NCBI GenBank assembly: GCA_964016885.1
Contig: OZ024741.1
Coordinates: 25,006,374 to 25,070,373 of the forward strand
From: Eledone cirrhosa
Taxonomy: Eukaryota; Mollusca; Cephalopoda; Octopoda; Eledonidae
Reading direction: 5' to 3'
DNA: 64,000 nt
Below the pieces are notes generated by a model. It was not told where the DNA came from, did not search any database, and was given only the letters and a program-made list of their open reading frames with translations. Each line of letters starts with the position of its first letter. The first letter of the stretch is position 1. A program made the position numbers and the translations under genes. This document shows positions 35,901-50,000 of the stretch, piece after piece.

Positions 35901-36640
35901 TAATGAAAGGGTTAAACAACATAGACAGTGTCTTTTATTAGAAATATGATAATGAAACGGTTAAACAACATAGACAGTGTCTTTTATTAGAAATATGGTA
36001 ATGAAAGGGTTAAACAACATAGACAGTGTTTTTTATTAGAAATATGGTAATGAAAAGTTTAAACAACATAGACAGTGTCTTTTATTAGAAATATGGTAAT
36101 GAAAGCGTTAAACAACATAGACAGTGTCTTTTATTAGAAATATGGTAATGAAAGGGTTAAACAACATAGACAGTGTCTTTTATTAGAAATATGATAATGC
36201 AAGAGTTAAACAACATAGACAGTGTCTTTTATTAGAAATATGGTAATGAAAGGGTTAAACAACATAGATAGTGTCTTTCATTAGAAATATGGTAATGAAA
36301 GGGTTAAATTACATAGGCAGTGTCTTCTATTAGAAATATCATAATGAAAGGGTTAAACAACATAGACAGTGTCTTTTATTAGAAATATGGTAATGAAAGG
36401 GTTAAACAACATAGACAGTGTCTTTTATTAGAAATATGGTAATGAAAGGGTTAAACAACATAGACAGTGTCTTTTATTAGAAATATGGTAATGAAAGGGT
36501 TAAACAACATAGATAGTGTCTTTTATTAGAAATATGGTAATGAAAGGGTTAAACAACATAGACAGTGTCTTTTATTAGAAATATGGTAATGAAAGGGTTA
36601 AACAACATAGACAGTGTCTTTTATTAGAAATATGGTAATG
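32906..36640. repeat. 84-monomer satellite block, copy 2 (with monomer indels)
   Basis: This is the tandem partner of 28790-32905. The boundary on the right is gradual because the last part resembles other array-1-type blocks. Confidence 0.7.
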
Positions 36641-37299
36641 AAAGGGTTAAACAACATAGACAGTATCTTTTATTAGAAATATGGTAATGAAAGGGTTAAA
36701 CAACATAGACAGTGTCTTTTATTAGAAATATGGTAATGAAAGGGTTAAACAACATAGACAGTGTCTTTTATTAGAAATATGGTAATGCAAGAGTTAAACA
36801 ACATAGACAGTGTCTTTTATTAGAAATATGGTAATGAAAGGGTTAAACAACATAGATAGTGTCTTTCATTAGAAATATGGTAATGAAAGGGTTAAATTAC
36901 ATAGGCAGTGTCTTCTATTAGAAATATGATAATGAAAGGGTTAAACAACATAGACAGTGTCTTTTATTAGAAATATGGTAATGAAAGTGTTAAACAACAT
37001 AGACAGTGTCTTTTATTAGAAATATGGTAATGAAAGTGTTAAACAACATAGACAGTATCTTTTATTAGAAATGTGGTAATGAAAGGGTTAAACAACATAG
37101 ACAGTGTCTTTTATTAGAAATGTGGTAATGAAAGGGTTAAACAACATAGACAGTGTCTTTTATTAGAAATATGGTAATGAAAGGGTTAAACAACATAGAC
37201 AGTGTCTTTTATTAGAAATATGGTAATGAAAGGGTTAAACAACATAGATAGTGTCTTTTATTAGAAATATGGTAATGAAAGGGTTAAACAACATAGACA

Positions 37300-40200
37300 G
37301 TGTCTTTTATTAGAAATATGATAATGAAAGGGTTAAACAACATAGACAGTGTCTTTTATTAGAAATATGGTAATGAAAGTGTTAAACAACATAGACAGTG
37401 TCTTTTATTAGAAATATGGTAATGAAAGGGTTAACCAACATAGACAGTGTCTTCTATTAGAAATATGATAATGAAAGGGTTAAACAACATAGACAGTGTC
37501 TTTTATTAGAAATATGGCAATGCAAGGGTTAAACAACATAGACAGTGTGTTTTATTAGAAATATGACAATGAAAGGGTTAAATAACATAGACAGTGTCTT
37601 TTATTAGAAATATGGTAATGAAAGGGTTAAACGACATAGACAGTGTCTTTTATTAGAAATAGGGTAATGAAAGGGTTAAACAACATAGACAGTGTCTTTT
37701 ATTAGAAATATGATAATGAAAGGGTTAAACAACATAGACAGTGTATTTTATTAGAAATATGATAATGAAAGGGTTAAACGAAATAGACAGTGTCGTTTAT
37801 TAGAAATAGGGTAATGAAAGGGTTAAACAACATAGACAGTGTCTTTTATTAGAAACATCATAATGAGAGGGTTAAACAACATAGACAGTGTCTTTTATTA
37901 GAAATATGATAATGAAAGGGTTAAACAATATAGACAGTGTCTTTTATTAGAAATAGGGTAATGAAAGGGTTAAACAACATAGACAGTGTCTTTTATTAGA
38001 AATATGTTAATGAAAGGGTTTAACAACATAGACAGTGTCTTTTATTAGAAATATGATAATGAAAGGGTTAAACAACATAGATAGTGTCTTTCATTAGAAA
38101 TATGGTAATGAAAGGATTAAACAACATAGGCAATGTCTTCTATTAGAAATATGATAATGAAAGGGTTAAACAACATAGACAGTTTTGTTTATTAGAAATA
38201 TGGTAATGAAAGGGTAAAACAACATAGACAGTGTCTTTTATTAGAAATATGGTAATGAAAGTGTTAAACAACATAGACAGTGTCTTTTATTAGAAATGTG
38301 GGAATGAAAGTGTTAAACAAAATAGACAGTGTCTTTTATTAGAAATGTGGTAATGAAAGGGTTAAACAACATAGACAGTCTCTTACATTAGAAATATGGT
38401 AATGAAAGGGTTAAACAACATAGACAGTGTCTTTTATTAGAAATATGGTAATGCAAGCGTTAAACAACATAGACAGTGTCTTCTATTAGAAATATGGTAA
38501 TGAAAGGGTTAAACAACATAGACAGTGTCTTTTATTAGAAATATGGTAATGAAAGGGTTTAACAACATATACAGTATCTTTTATTAGAAATGTGGTAATG
38601 AAAGGGTTAAACAACATAGACAGTGTCTTTTATTAGAAATATGTTAATGAAAGGGTTAAACAACATAGACTGTGTCTCTTATTAGAAATATGATAATGAA
38701 AGGGTTAAACAACATAGATAGTGTCTTTCATTAGAAATATGGTAATGAAAGGGTTAAACAACATAGGCAATGTCTTCTATTAGAAATATGATAATGAAAG
38801 GGTTAAACAACATAGACAGTTTCGTTTATTAGAAATATGGTAATGAAAGGGTTAAACAACATAGACAGTGTCTTTTATTAGAAATATGGTAATGAAAGGG
38901 TTAAACAACATAGACAGTGTCTTCTATTAGAAATATGATAATGAAAGGGTTAAACAACATAGACAGTGTCTTTTATTAGAAATATGGTAATGAAAGTGTT
39001 AAACAACATAGACAGTGTCTTTTATTAGAAATATGGTAATGAAAGTGTTAAACAACATAGACAGTGTCTTTTATTAGAAATGTGGTAATGAAAGTGTTAA
39101 ACAACATAGACAGTATCTTTTATTAGAAATGTGGTAATGAAAGGGTTAAACAACATAGACAGTGTCTTTTATTAGAAATGTGGTAATGAAAGGGTTAAAC
39201 AACATAGACAGTGTCTTTTATTAGAAATATGGTAATGAAAGGGTTAAACAACATAGACAGTGTCTTTTATTAGAAATATGGTAATGAAAGGGTTAAACAA
39301 CATAGATAGTGTCTTTTATTAGAAATATGGTAATGAAAGGGTTAAACAACATAGACAGTGTCTTTTATTAGAAATATGATAATGAAAGGGTTAAACAACA
39401 TAGACAGTGTCTTTTATTAGAAATATGGTAATGAAAGTGTTAAACAACATAGACAGTGTCTTTTATTAGAAATATGGTAATGAAAGGGTTAACCAACATA
39501 GACAGTGTCATCTATTAGAAATATGATAATGAAAGGGTTAAACAACATAGACAGTGTCTTTTATTAGAAATATGGCAATGCAAGGGTTAAACAACATAGA
39601 CAGTGTGTTTTATTAGAAATATGACAATGAAAGGGTTAAATAACATAGACAGTGTCTTTTATTAGAAATATGGTAATGAAAGGGTTAAACGACATAGACA
39701 GTGTCTTTTATTAGAAATAGGGTAATGAAAGGGTTAAACAACATAGACAGTGTCTTTTATTAGAAATATGATAATGAAAGGGTTAAACAACATAGACAGT
39801 GTATTTTATTAGAAATATGATAATGAAAGGGTTAAACGAAATAGACAGTGTCGTTTATTAGAAATAGGGTAATGAAAGGGTTAAACAACATAGACAGTGT
39901 CTTTTATTAGAAACATCATAATGAGAGGGTTAAACAACATAGACAGTGTCTTTTATTAGAAATATGATAATGAAAGGGTTAAACAATATAGACAGTGTCT
40001 TTTATTAGAAATAGGGTAATGAAAGGGTTAAACAACATAGACAGTGTCTTTTATTAGAAATATGTTAATGAAAGGGTTTAACAACATAGACAGTGTCTTT
40101 TATTAGAAATATGATAATGAAAGGGTTAAACAACATAGATAGTGTCTTTCATTAGAAATATGGTAATGAAAGGGTTAAACAACATAGGCAATGTCTTCTA

Positions 40201-43200
40201 TTAGAAATATGATAATGAAAGGGTTAAACAACATAGACAGTTTTGTTTATTAGAAATATGGTAATGAAAGGGTAAAACAACATAGACAGTGTCTTTTATT
40301 AGAAATATGGTAATGAAAGTGTTAAACAACATAGACAGTGTCTTTTATTAGAAATGTGGGAATGAAAGTGTTAAACAACATAGACAGTATCTTTTATTAG
40401 AAATGTGGTAATGAAAGGGTTAAACAACATAGACAGTGTCTTTTATTAGAAATGTGGTAATGAAAGGGTTAAACAACATAGACAGTGTCTTTTATTAGAA
40501 ATATGGTAATGAAAGGGTTAAACAACATAGACAGTGTCTTTTATTAGAAATATGGTAATGAAAGGGTTAAACAACATAGATAGTGTCTTTTATTAGAAAT
40601 ATGTTAATGAAAGGGTTAAACAACATAGACAGTGTCTTTTATTAGAAATATGATAATGAAAGGGTTAAACAACATAGACAGTGTCTTTTATTAGAAATAT
40701 GGTAATGAAAGTGTTAAACAACATAGACAGTGTCTTTTATTAGAAATATGGTAATGAAAGGGTTAACCAACATAGACAGTGTCTCTTATTAGAAATATGA
40801 TAATGAAAGGGTTAAACAACATAGATAGTGTCTTTCATTAGAAATATGGTAATGAAAGGGTTAAACAACATAGGCAATGTCTTCTATTAGAAATATGATA
40901 ATGAAAGGGTTAAACAACATAGACAGTTTCGTTTATTAGAAATATGGTAATGAAAGGGTTAAACAACATAGACAGTGTCTTTTATTAGAAATATGGTAAT
41001 GAAAGGGTTAAACAACATAGACAGTGTCTTCTATTAGAAATATGATAATGAAAGGGTTAAACAACATAGACAGTGTCTTTTATTAGAAATATGGTAATGA
41101 AAGTGTTAAACAACATAGACAGTGTCTTTTATTAGAAATATGGTAATGAAAGTGTTAAACAACATAGACAGTGTCTTTTATTAGAAATGTGGTAATGAAA
41201 GTGTTAAACAACATAGACAGTATCTTTTATTAGAAATGTGGTAATGAAAGGGTTAAACAACATAGACAGTGTCTTTTATTAGAAATATGATAATGAAAGG
41301 GTTAAACAACATAGACAGTGTCTTTTATTAGAAATATGGTAATGAAAGGGTTAAACAACATAGACAGTGTCTTTTATTAGAAATATGGTAATGAAAGGGT
41401 TAAACAACATAGATAGTGTCTTTTATTAGAAATATGGTAATGAAAGGGTTAAACAACATAGACAGTGTCTTTTATTAGAAATATGATAATGAAAGGGTTA
41501 AACAACATAGACAGTGTCTTTTATTAGAAATATGGTAATGAAAGTGTTAAACAACATAGACAGTGTCTTTTATTAGAAATATGGTAATGAAAGGGTTAAC
41601 CAACATAGACAGTGTCTTCTATTAGAAATATGATAATGAAAGGGTTAAACAACATAGACAGTGTCTTTTATTAGAAATATGGCAATGCAAGGGTTAAACA
41701 ACATAGACAGTGTGTTTTATTAGAAATATGACAATGAAAGGGTTAAATAACATAGACAGTGTCTTTTATTAGAAATATGGTAATGAAAGGGTTAAACGAC
41801 ATAGACAGTGTCTTTTATTAGAAATAGGGTAATGAAAGGGTTAAACAACATAGACAGTGTCTTTTATTAGAAATATGATAATGAAAGGGTTAAACAACAT
41901 AGACAGTGTCTTTTATTAGAAATATGATAATGAAAGGGTTAAACAATATAGACAGTGTCTTTTATTAGAAATAGGGTAATGAAAGGGTTAAACAACATAG
42001 ACAGTGTCTTTTATTAGAAATATGTTAATGAAAGGGTTTAACAACATAGACAGTGTCTTTTATTAGAAATATGATAATGAAAGGGTTAAACAACATAGAT
42101 AGTGTCTTTCATTAGAAATATGGTAATGAAAGGATTAAACAAAATAGGCAATGTCTTCTATTAGAAATATGATAATGAAAGGGTTAAACAACATAGACAG
42201 TTTTGTTTATTAGAAATATGGTAATGAAAGGGTAAAACAACATAGACAGTGTCTTTTATTAGAAATATGGTAATGAAAGTGTTAAACAACATAGACAGTG
42301 TCTTTTATTAGAAATGTGGGAATGAAAGTGTTAAACAACATAGACAGTATCTTTTATTAGAAATGTGGTAATGAAAGGGTTAAACAACATAGACAGTGTC
42401 TTTTATTAGAAATGTGGTAATGAAAGGGTTAAACAACATAGACAGTGTCTTTTATTAGAAATATGGTAATGAAAGGGTTAAACAACATAGACAGTGTCTT
42501 TTATTAGAAATATGGTAATGAAAGGGTTAAACAACATAGATAGTGTCTTTTATTAGAAATATGGTAATGAAAGGGTTAAACAACATAGACAGTGTCTTTT
42601 ATTAGAAATATGATAATGAAAGGGTTAAACAACATAGACAGTGTCTTTTATTAGAAATATGGTAATGAAAGTGTTAAACAACATAGACAGTGTCTTTTAT
42701 TAGAAATATGGTAATGAAAGGGTTAACCAACATAGACAGTGTCTCTTATTAGAAATATGATAATGAAAGGGTTAAACAACATAGATAGTGTCTTTCATTA
42801 GAAATATGGTAATGAAAGGGTTAAACAACATAGGCAATGTCTTCTATTAGAAATATGATAATGAAAGGGTTAAATAACATAGACAGTTTCGTTTATTAGA
42901 AATATGGTAATGAAAGGGTTAAACAACATAGACAGTGTCTTTTATTAGAAATATGGTAATGAAAGGGTTAAACAACATAGACAGTGTCTTCTATTAGAAA
43001 TATGATAATGAAAGGGTTAAACAACATAGACAGTGTCTTTTATTAGAAATATGGTAATGAAAGTGTTAAACAACATAGACAGTGTCTTTTATTAGAAATA
43101 TGGTAATGAAAGTGTTAAACAACATAGACAGTGTCTTTTATTAGAAATGTGGTAATGAAAGTGTTAAACAACATAGACAGTATCTTTTATTAGAAATGTG

Positions 43201-46200
43201 GTAATGAAAGGGTTAAACAACATAGACAGTGTCTTTTATTAGAAATATGATAATGAAAGGGTTAAACAACATAGACAGTGTCTTTTATTAGAAATATGGT
43301 AATGAAAGGGTTAAACAACATAGACAGTGTCTTTTATTAGAAATATGGTAATGAAAGGGTTAAACAACATAGATAGTGTCTTTTATTAGAAATATGGTAA
43401 TGAAAGGGTTAAACAACATAGACAGTGTCTTTTATTAGAAATATGATAATGAAAGGGTTAAACAACATAGACAGTGTCTTTTATTAGAAATATGGTAATG
43501 AAAGTGTTAAACAACATAGACAGTGTCTTTTATTAGAAATATGGTAATGAAAGGGTTAACCAACATAGACAGTGTCTTCTATTAGAAATATGATAATGAA
43601 AGGGTTAAACAACATAGACAGTGTCTTTTATTAGAAATATGGCAATGCAAGGGTTAAACAACATAGACAGTGTGTTTTATTAGAAATATGACAATGAAAG
43701 GGTTAAACAACATAGACAGTATCTTTTATTAGAAATGTGGTAATGAAAGGGTTAAACAACATAGACAGTGTCTTTTATTAGAAATATGATAATGAAAGGG
43801 TTAAACAACATAGACAGTGTCTTTTATTAGAAATATGGTAATGAAAGGGTTAAACGACATAGACAGTGTCTTTTATTAGAAATAGGGTAATGAAAGGGTT
43901 AAACAACATAGACAGTGTCTTTTATTAGAAATATGATAATGAAAGGGTTAAACAACATAGACAGTGTATTTTATTAGAAATATGATAATGAAAGGGTTAA
44001 ACGAAATAGACAGTGTCGTTTATTAGAAATAGGGTAATGAAAGGGTTAAACAACATAGACAGTGTCTTTTATTAGAAACATCATAATGAGAGGGTTAAAC
44101 AACATAGACAGTGTCTTTTATTAGAAATATGATAATGAAAGGGTTAAACAATATAGACAGTGTCTTTTATTAGAAATAGGGTAATGAAAGGGTTAAACAA
44201 CATAGACAGTGTCTTTTATTAGAAATATGTTAATGAAAGGGTTTAACAACATAGACAGTGTCTTTTATTAGAAATATGATAATGAAAGGGTTAAACAACA
44301 TAGATAGTGTCTTTCATTAGAAATATGGTAATGAAAGGATTAAACAACATAGGCAATGTCTTCTATTAGAAATATGATAATGAAAGGGTTAAACAACATA
44401 GACAGTTTTGTTTATTAGAAATATGGTAATGAAAGGGTAAAACAACATAGACAGTGTCTTTTATTAGAAATATGGTAATGAAAGTGTTAAACAACATAGA
44501 CAGTGTCTTTTATTAGAAATGTGGGAATGAAAGTGTTAAACAAAATAGACAGTGTCTTTTATTAGAAATGTGGTAATGAAAGGGTTAAACAACATAGACA
44601 GTCTCTTACATTAGAAATATGGTAATGAAAGGGTTAAACAACATAGACAGTGTCTTTTATTAGAAATATGGTAATGCAAGCGTTAAACAACATAGACAGT
44701 GTCTTCTATTAGAAATATGGCAATGCAAGGGTTAAACAACATAGACAGTGTGTTTTATTAGAAATATGACAATGAAAGGGTTAAATAACATAGACAGTGT
44801 CTTTTATTAGAAATATGGTAATGAAAGGGTTAAACGACATAGACAGTGTCTTTTATTAGAAATATGATAATGAAAGGGTTAAACAACATAGATAGTGTCT
44901 TTCATTAGAAATATGGTAATGAAAGGATTAAACAAAATAGGCAATGTCTTCTATTAGAAATATGATAATGAAAGGGTTAAACAACATAGACAGTTTTGTT
45001 TATTAGAAATATGGTAATGAAAGGGTAAAACAACATAGACAGTGTCTTTTATTAGAAATATGGTAATGAAAGTGTTAAACAACATAGACAGTGTCTTTTA
45101 TTAGAAATGTGGGAATGAAAGTGTTAAACAACATAGACAGTATCTTTTATTAGAAATGTGGTAATGAAAGGGTTAAACAACATAGACAGTGTCTTTTATT
45201 AGAAATGTGGTAATGAAAGGGTTAAACAACATAGACAGTGTCTTTTATTAGAAATATGGTAATGAAAGGGTTAAACAACATAGACAGTGTCTTTTATTAG
45301 AAATATGGTAATGAAAGGGTTAAACAACATAGATAGTGTCTTTTATTAGAAATATGGTAATGAAAGGGTTAAACAACATAGACAGTGTCTTTTATTAGAA
45401 ATATGATAATGAAAGGGTTAAACAACATAGACAGTGTCTTTTATTAGAAATATGGTAATGAAAGTGTTAAACAACATAGACAGTGTCTTTTATTAGAAAT
45501 ATGGTAATGAAAGGGTTAACCAACATAGACAGTGTCTCTTATTAGAAATATGATAATGAAAGGGTTAAACAACATAGATAGTGTCTTTCATTAGAAATAT
45601 GGTAATGAAAGGGTTAAACAACATAGGCAATGTCTTCTATTAGAAATATGATAATGAAAGGGTTAAACAACATAGACAGTTTCGTTTATTAGAAATATGG
45701 TAATGAAAGGGTTAAACAACATAGACAGTGTCTTTTATTAGAAATATGGTAATGAAAGGGTTAAACAACATAGACAGTGTCTTCTATTAGAAATATGATA
45801 ATGAAAGTGTTAAACAACATAGACAGTGTCTTTTATTAGAAATGTGGTAATGAAAGTGTTAAACAACATAGACAGTATCTTTTATTAGAAATGTGGTAAT
45901 GAAAGGGTTAAACAACATAGACAGTGTCTTTTATTAGAAATATGATAATGAAAGGGTTAAACAACATAGACAGTGTCTTTTATTAGAAATATGGTAATGA
46001 AAGTGTTAAACAACATAGACAGTGTCTTTTATTAGAAATATGGTAATGAAAGTGTTAAACAACATAGACAGTGTCTTTTATTAGAAATGTGGTAATGAAA
46101 GTGTTAAACAACATAGACAGTATCTTTTATTAGAAATGTGGTAATGAAAGGGTTAAACAACATAGACAGTGTCTTTTATTAGAAATATGATAATGAAAGG

Positions 46201-47040
46201 GTTAAACAACATAGACAGTGTCTTTTATTAGAAATATGGTAATGAAAGGGTTAAACAACATAGACAGTGTCTTTTATTAGAAATATGGTAATGAAAGGGT
46301 TAAACAACATAGATAGTGTCTTTTATTAGAAATATGGTAATGAAAGGGTTAAACAACATAGACAGTGTCTTTTATTAGAAATATGATAATGAAAGGGTTA
46401 AACAACATAGACAGTGTCTTTTATTAGAAATATGGTAATGAAAGTGTTAAACAACATAGACAGTGTCTTTTATTAGAAATATGGTAATGAAAGGGTTAAC
46501 CAACATAGACAGTGTCTTCTATTAGAAATATGATAATGAAAGGGTTAAACAACATAGACAGTGTCTTTTATTAGAAATATGGCAATGCAAGGGTTAAACA
46601 ACATAGACAGTGTGTTTTATTAGAAATATGACAATGAAAGGGTTAAATAACATAGACAGTGTCTTTTATTAGAAATATGGTAATGAAAGGGTTAAACAAC
46701 ATAGACAGTGTCTTTTATTAGAAATATGATAATGAAAGGGTTAAACGAAATAGACAGTGTCGTTTATTAGAAATAGGGTAATGAAAGGGTTAAACAACAT
46801 AGACAGTGTCTTTTATTAGAAACATCATAATGAGAGGGTTAAACAACATAGACAGTGTCTTTTATTAGAAATATGATAATGAAAGGGTTAAACAATATAG
46901 ACAGTGTCTTTTATTAGAAATAGGGTAATGAAAGGGTTAAACAACATAGACAGTGTCTTTTATTAGAAATATGTTAATGAAAGGGTTTAACAACATAGAC
47001 AGTGTCTTTTATTAGAAATATGATAATGAAAGGGTTAAAC
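37300..47040. repeat. Roughly 2-kb higher-order repeat, about five copies
   Basis: The CAGTTTTG variant marks each unit at 38181, 40239, 42199, 44404 and 47148, giving spacings of 42, 40, 45 and 56 monomers. The last interval contains an extra partial unit (marker at 44992, 12 + 44 monomers). Units share the same ordered series: GGCAATG, ACGACATAG, AACATCATAATGAGAG, AACAATATAG, ATGTTAATG. Confidence 0.85.
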
Positions 47041-50000
47041 AACATAGATAGTGTCTTTCATTAGAAATATGGTAATGAAAGGATTAAACAACATAGGCAA
47101 TGTCTTCTATTAGAAATATGATAATGAAAGGGTTAAACAACATAGACAGTTTTGTTTATTAGAAATATGGTAATGAAAGGGTAAAACAACATAGACAGTG
47201 TCTTTTATTAGAAATATGGTAATGAAAGTGTTAAACAACATAGACAGTGTCTTTTATTAGAAATGTGGGAATGAAAGTGTTAAACAAAATAGACAGTGTC
47301 TTTTATTAGAAATGTGGTAATGAAAGGGTTAAACAACATAGACAGTCTCTTACATTAGAAATATGGTAATGAAAGGGTTAAACAACATAGACAGTGTCTT
47401 TTATTAGAAATATGGTAATGCAAGCGTTAAACAACATAGACAGTGTCTTCTATTAGAAATATGGTAATGAAAGGGTTAAACAACATAGACAGTGTCTTTT
47501 ATTAGAAATATGGTAATGAAAGGGTTTAACAACATATACAGTATCTTTTATTAGAAATGTGGTAATGAAAGGGTTAAACAACATAGACAGTGTCTTTTAT
47601 TAGAAATATGTTAATGAAAGGGTTAAACAACATAGACAGTGTCTCTTATTAGAAATATGATAATGAAAGGGTTAAACAACATAGATAGTGTCTTTCATTA
47701 GAAATATGGTAATGAAAGGGTTAAACAACATAGGCAATGTCTTCTATTAGAAATATGATAATGAAAGGGTTAAACAACATAGACAGTTTCGTTTATTAGA
47801 AATATGGTAATGAAAGGGTTAAACAACATAGACAGTGTCTTTTATTAGAAATATGGTAATGAAAGGGTTAAACAACATAGACAGTGTCTTTTATTAGAAA
47901 TATGGTAATGAAAGGGTTTAACAACATAGACAGTGTCTTTTATTACAAATATGGTAATGAAAGGGTTTAACAACATAAACAGTATCTTTTATTAGAAATA
48001 TGATAATGAAAGGGTTAAGTAACAGAGACAGTGTGTTTTATTAGAAATATGATAATGAAAGGGTTAAACAACATAGACAGTGTCTTTTATTAGAAATATG
48101 GTAATGAAAGTGTTAAACAACATAGACAGTGTCTTTTATTAGAAATGTGGTAATGAAAGTGTTAAACAAAATAGACAGTGTCTTTTATTAGAAATGTGGT
48201 AATGAAAGGGTTAAACAACATAGACAGTCTCTTACATTAGAAATATGGTAACGAAAGGGTTAAACAACATAGACAGTGTCTTTTATTAGAAATATGGTAA
48301 TGCAAGCGTTAAACAACATAGACAGTGTCTTTTATTAGAAATATGGTAATGAAAGGGTTAAACAACATAGACAGTGTCTTTTATTAGAAATATGGTAATG
48401 AAAGGGTTTAACAACATATACAGTATCTTTTATTAGAAATGTGGTAATGAAAGGGTTAAACAACATAGACAGTGTCTTTTATTAGAAATATGTTAATGAA
48501 AGGGTTAAACAACATAGACAGTGTCTTTTATTAGAAATATGATAATGAAAGGGTTAAACAACATAGATAGTGTCTTTCATTAGAAATATGGTAATGAAAG
48601 GGTTAAACAACATAGGCAATGTCTTCTATTAGAAATATGATAATGAAAGGGTTAAACAACATAGACAGTTTCGTTTATTAGAAATATGGTAATGAAAGGG
48701 TTAAACAACATAGACAGTGTCTTTTATTAGAAATATGGTAATGAAAGGGTTAAACAACATAGAAAGTGTCTTTTATTAGAAATATGGTAATGAAAGGGTT
48801 AAACAACATAGATAGTGTGTTTTATTAGAAATATGGTAATGAAAGGGTTAAACAACATAGACAGTGTCTTTTATTAGAAATATGGTAATGCAAGAGTTAA
48901 ACAACATAGACAGTGTCTTTTATTAGAAATATGGTAATGAAAGGGTTAAACAACATAGATAGTGTCTTTCATTAGAAATATGGTAATGAAAGGGTTAAAT
49001 TACATAGGCAGTGTCTTCTATTAGAAATATGATAATGAAAGGGTTAAACAACATAGACAGTGTCTTTTATTAGAAATATGGTAATGAAAGTGTTAAACAA
49101 CATAGACAGTGTCTTTTATTAGAAATATGGTAATGAAAGTGTTAAACAACATAGACAGTGTCTTTTATTAGAAATGTGGTAATGAATGTGTTAAACAACA
49201 TAGACAGTATCTTTTATTAGAAATGTGGTAATGAAAGGGTTAAACAACATAGACAGTGTCTTTTATTAGAAATGTGGTAATGAAAGGGTTAAACAACATA
49301 GACAGTGTCTTTTATTAGAAATATGGTAATGAAAGATTTAAACAACATAGACAGTGTGTTTTATTAGAAATATGGTAATGAAAGGGTTAAACAACATGGA
49401 CAGTGTCTTTTATTAGAAATATGATAATGAAAGGGTTAAAAAACATAGACAGTGTCTTGTATTAGAAATATGGTAATGAAAGGGTTAAACAACATAGACA
49501 GTGTCTTTTATTAGAAATATGGTAATGAAAGGGTTAAACAACATAGACAGTGTCTTTTATTAGAAATTTGGTAATGAAAGGGTTAAACAACATAGACAAT
49601 GTCTTTTATTGGAAATATGGTAATGAAAGGGTTAAACAACATAGACATTTTTTTTTATTAGAAATATGGTAATGAAAGGGTTAAACAACATAGACAGTGT
49701 CTTTTATTGGAAATATGATAATGAAAGGGTTAAACAACATAGACAGTGTCTTTTATTAGAAATATGGTAATGAAAGGGTTAAACAACATGGACAGTGTCT
49801 TTTATTAGAAATATGGTAATGAAAGGGTTAAACAACATAGACAGTGTCTTTTATTAGAAATATGATAATGAAAGGGTTAAACAACATAGACAGTGTCTTT
49901 TATTAGATATAGGGTAATGAAAGGGTTAAACAACATAGACAGTGTCTTTTTTTAGAAATATGGTAATGAAAGGATTAAACAACATAGACAGTGTCTTTTA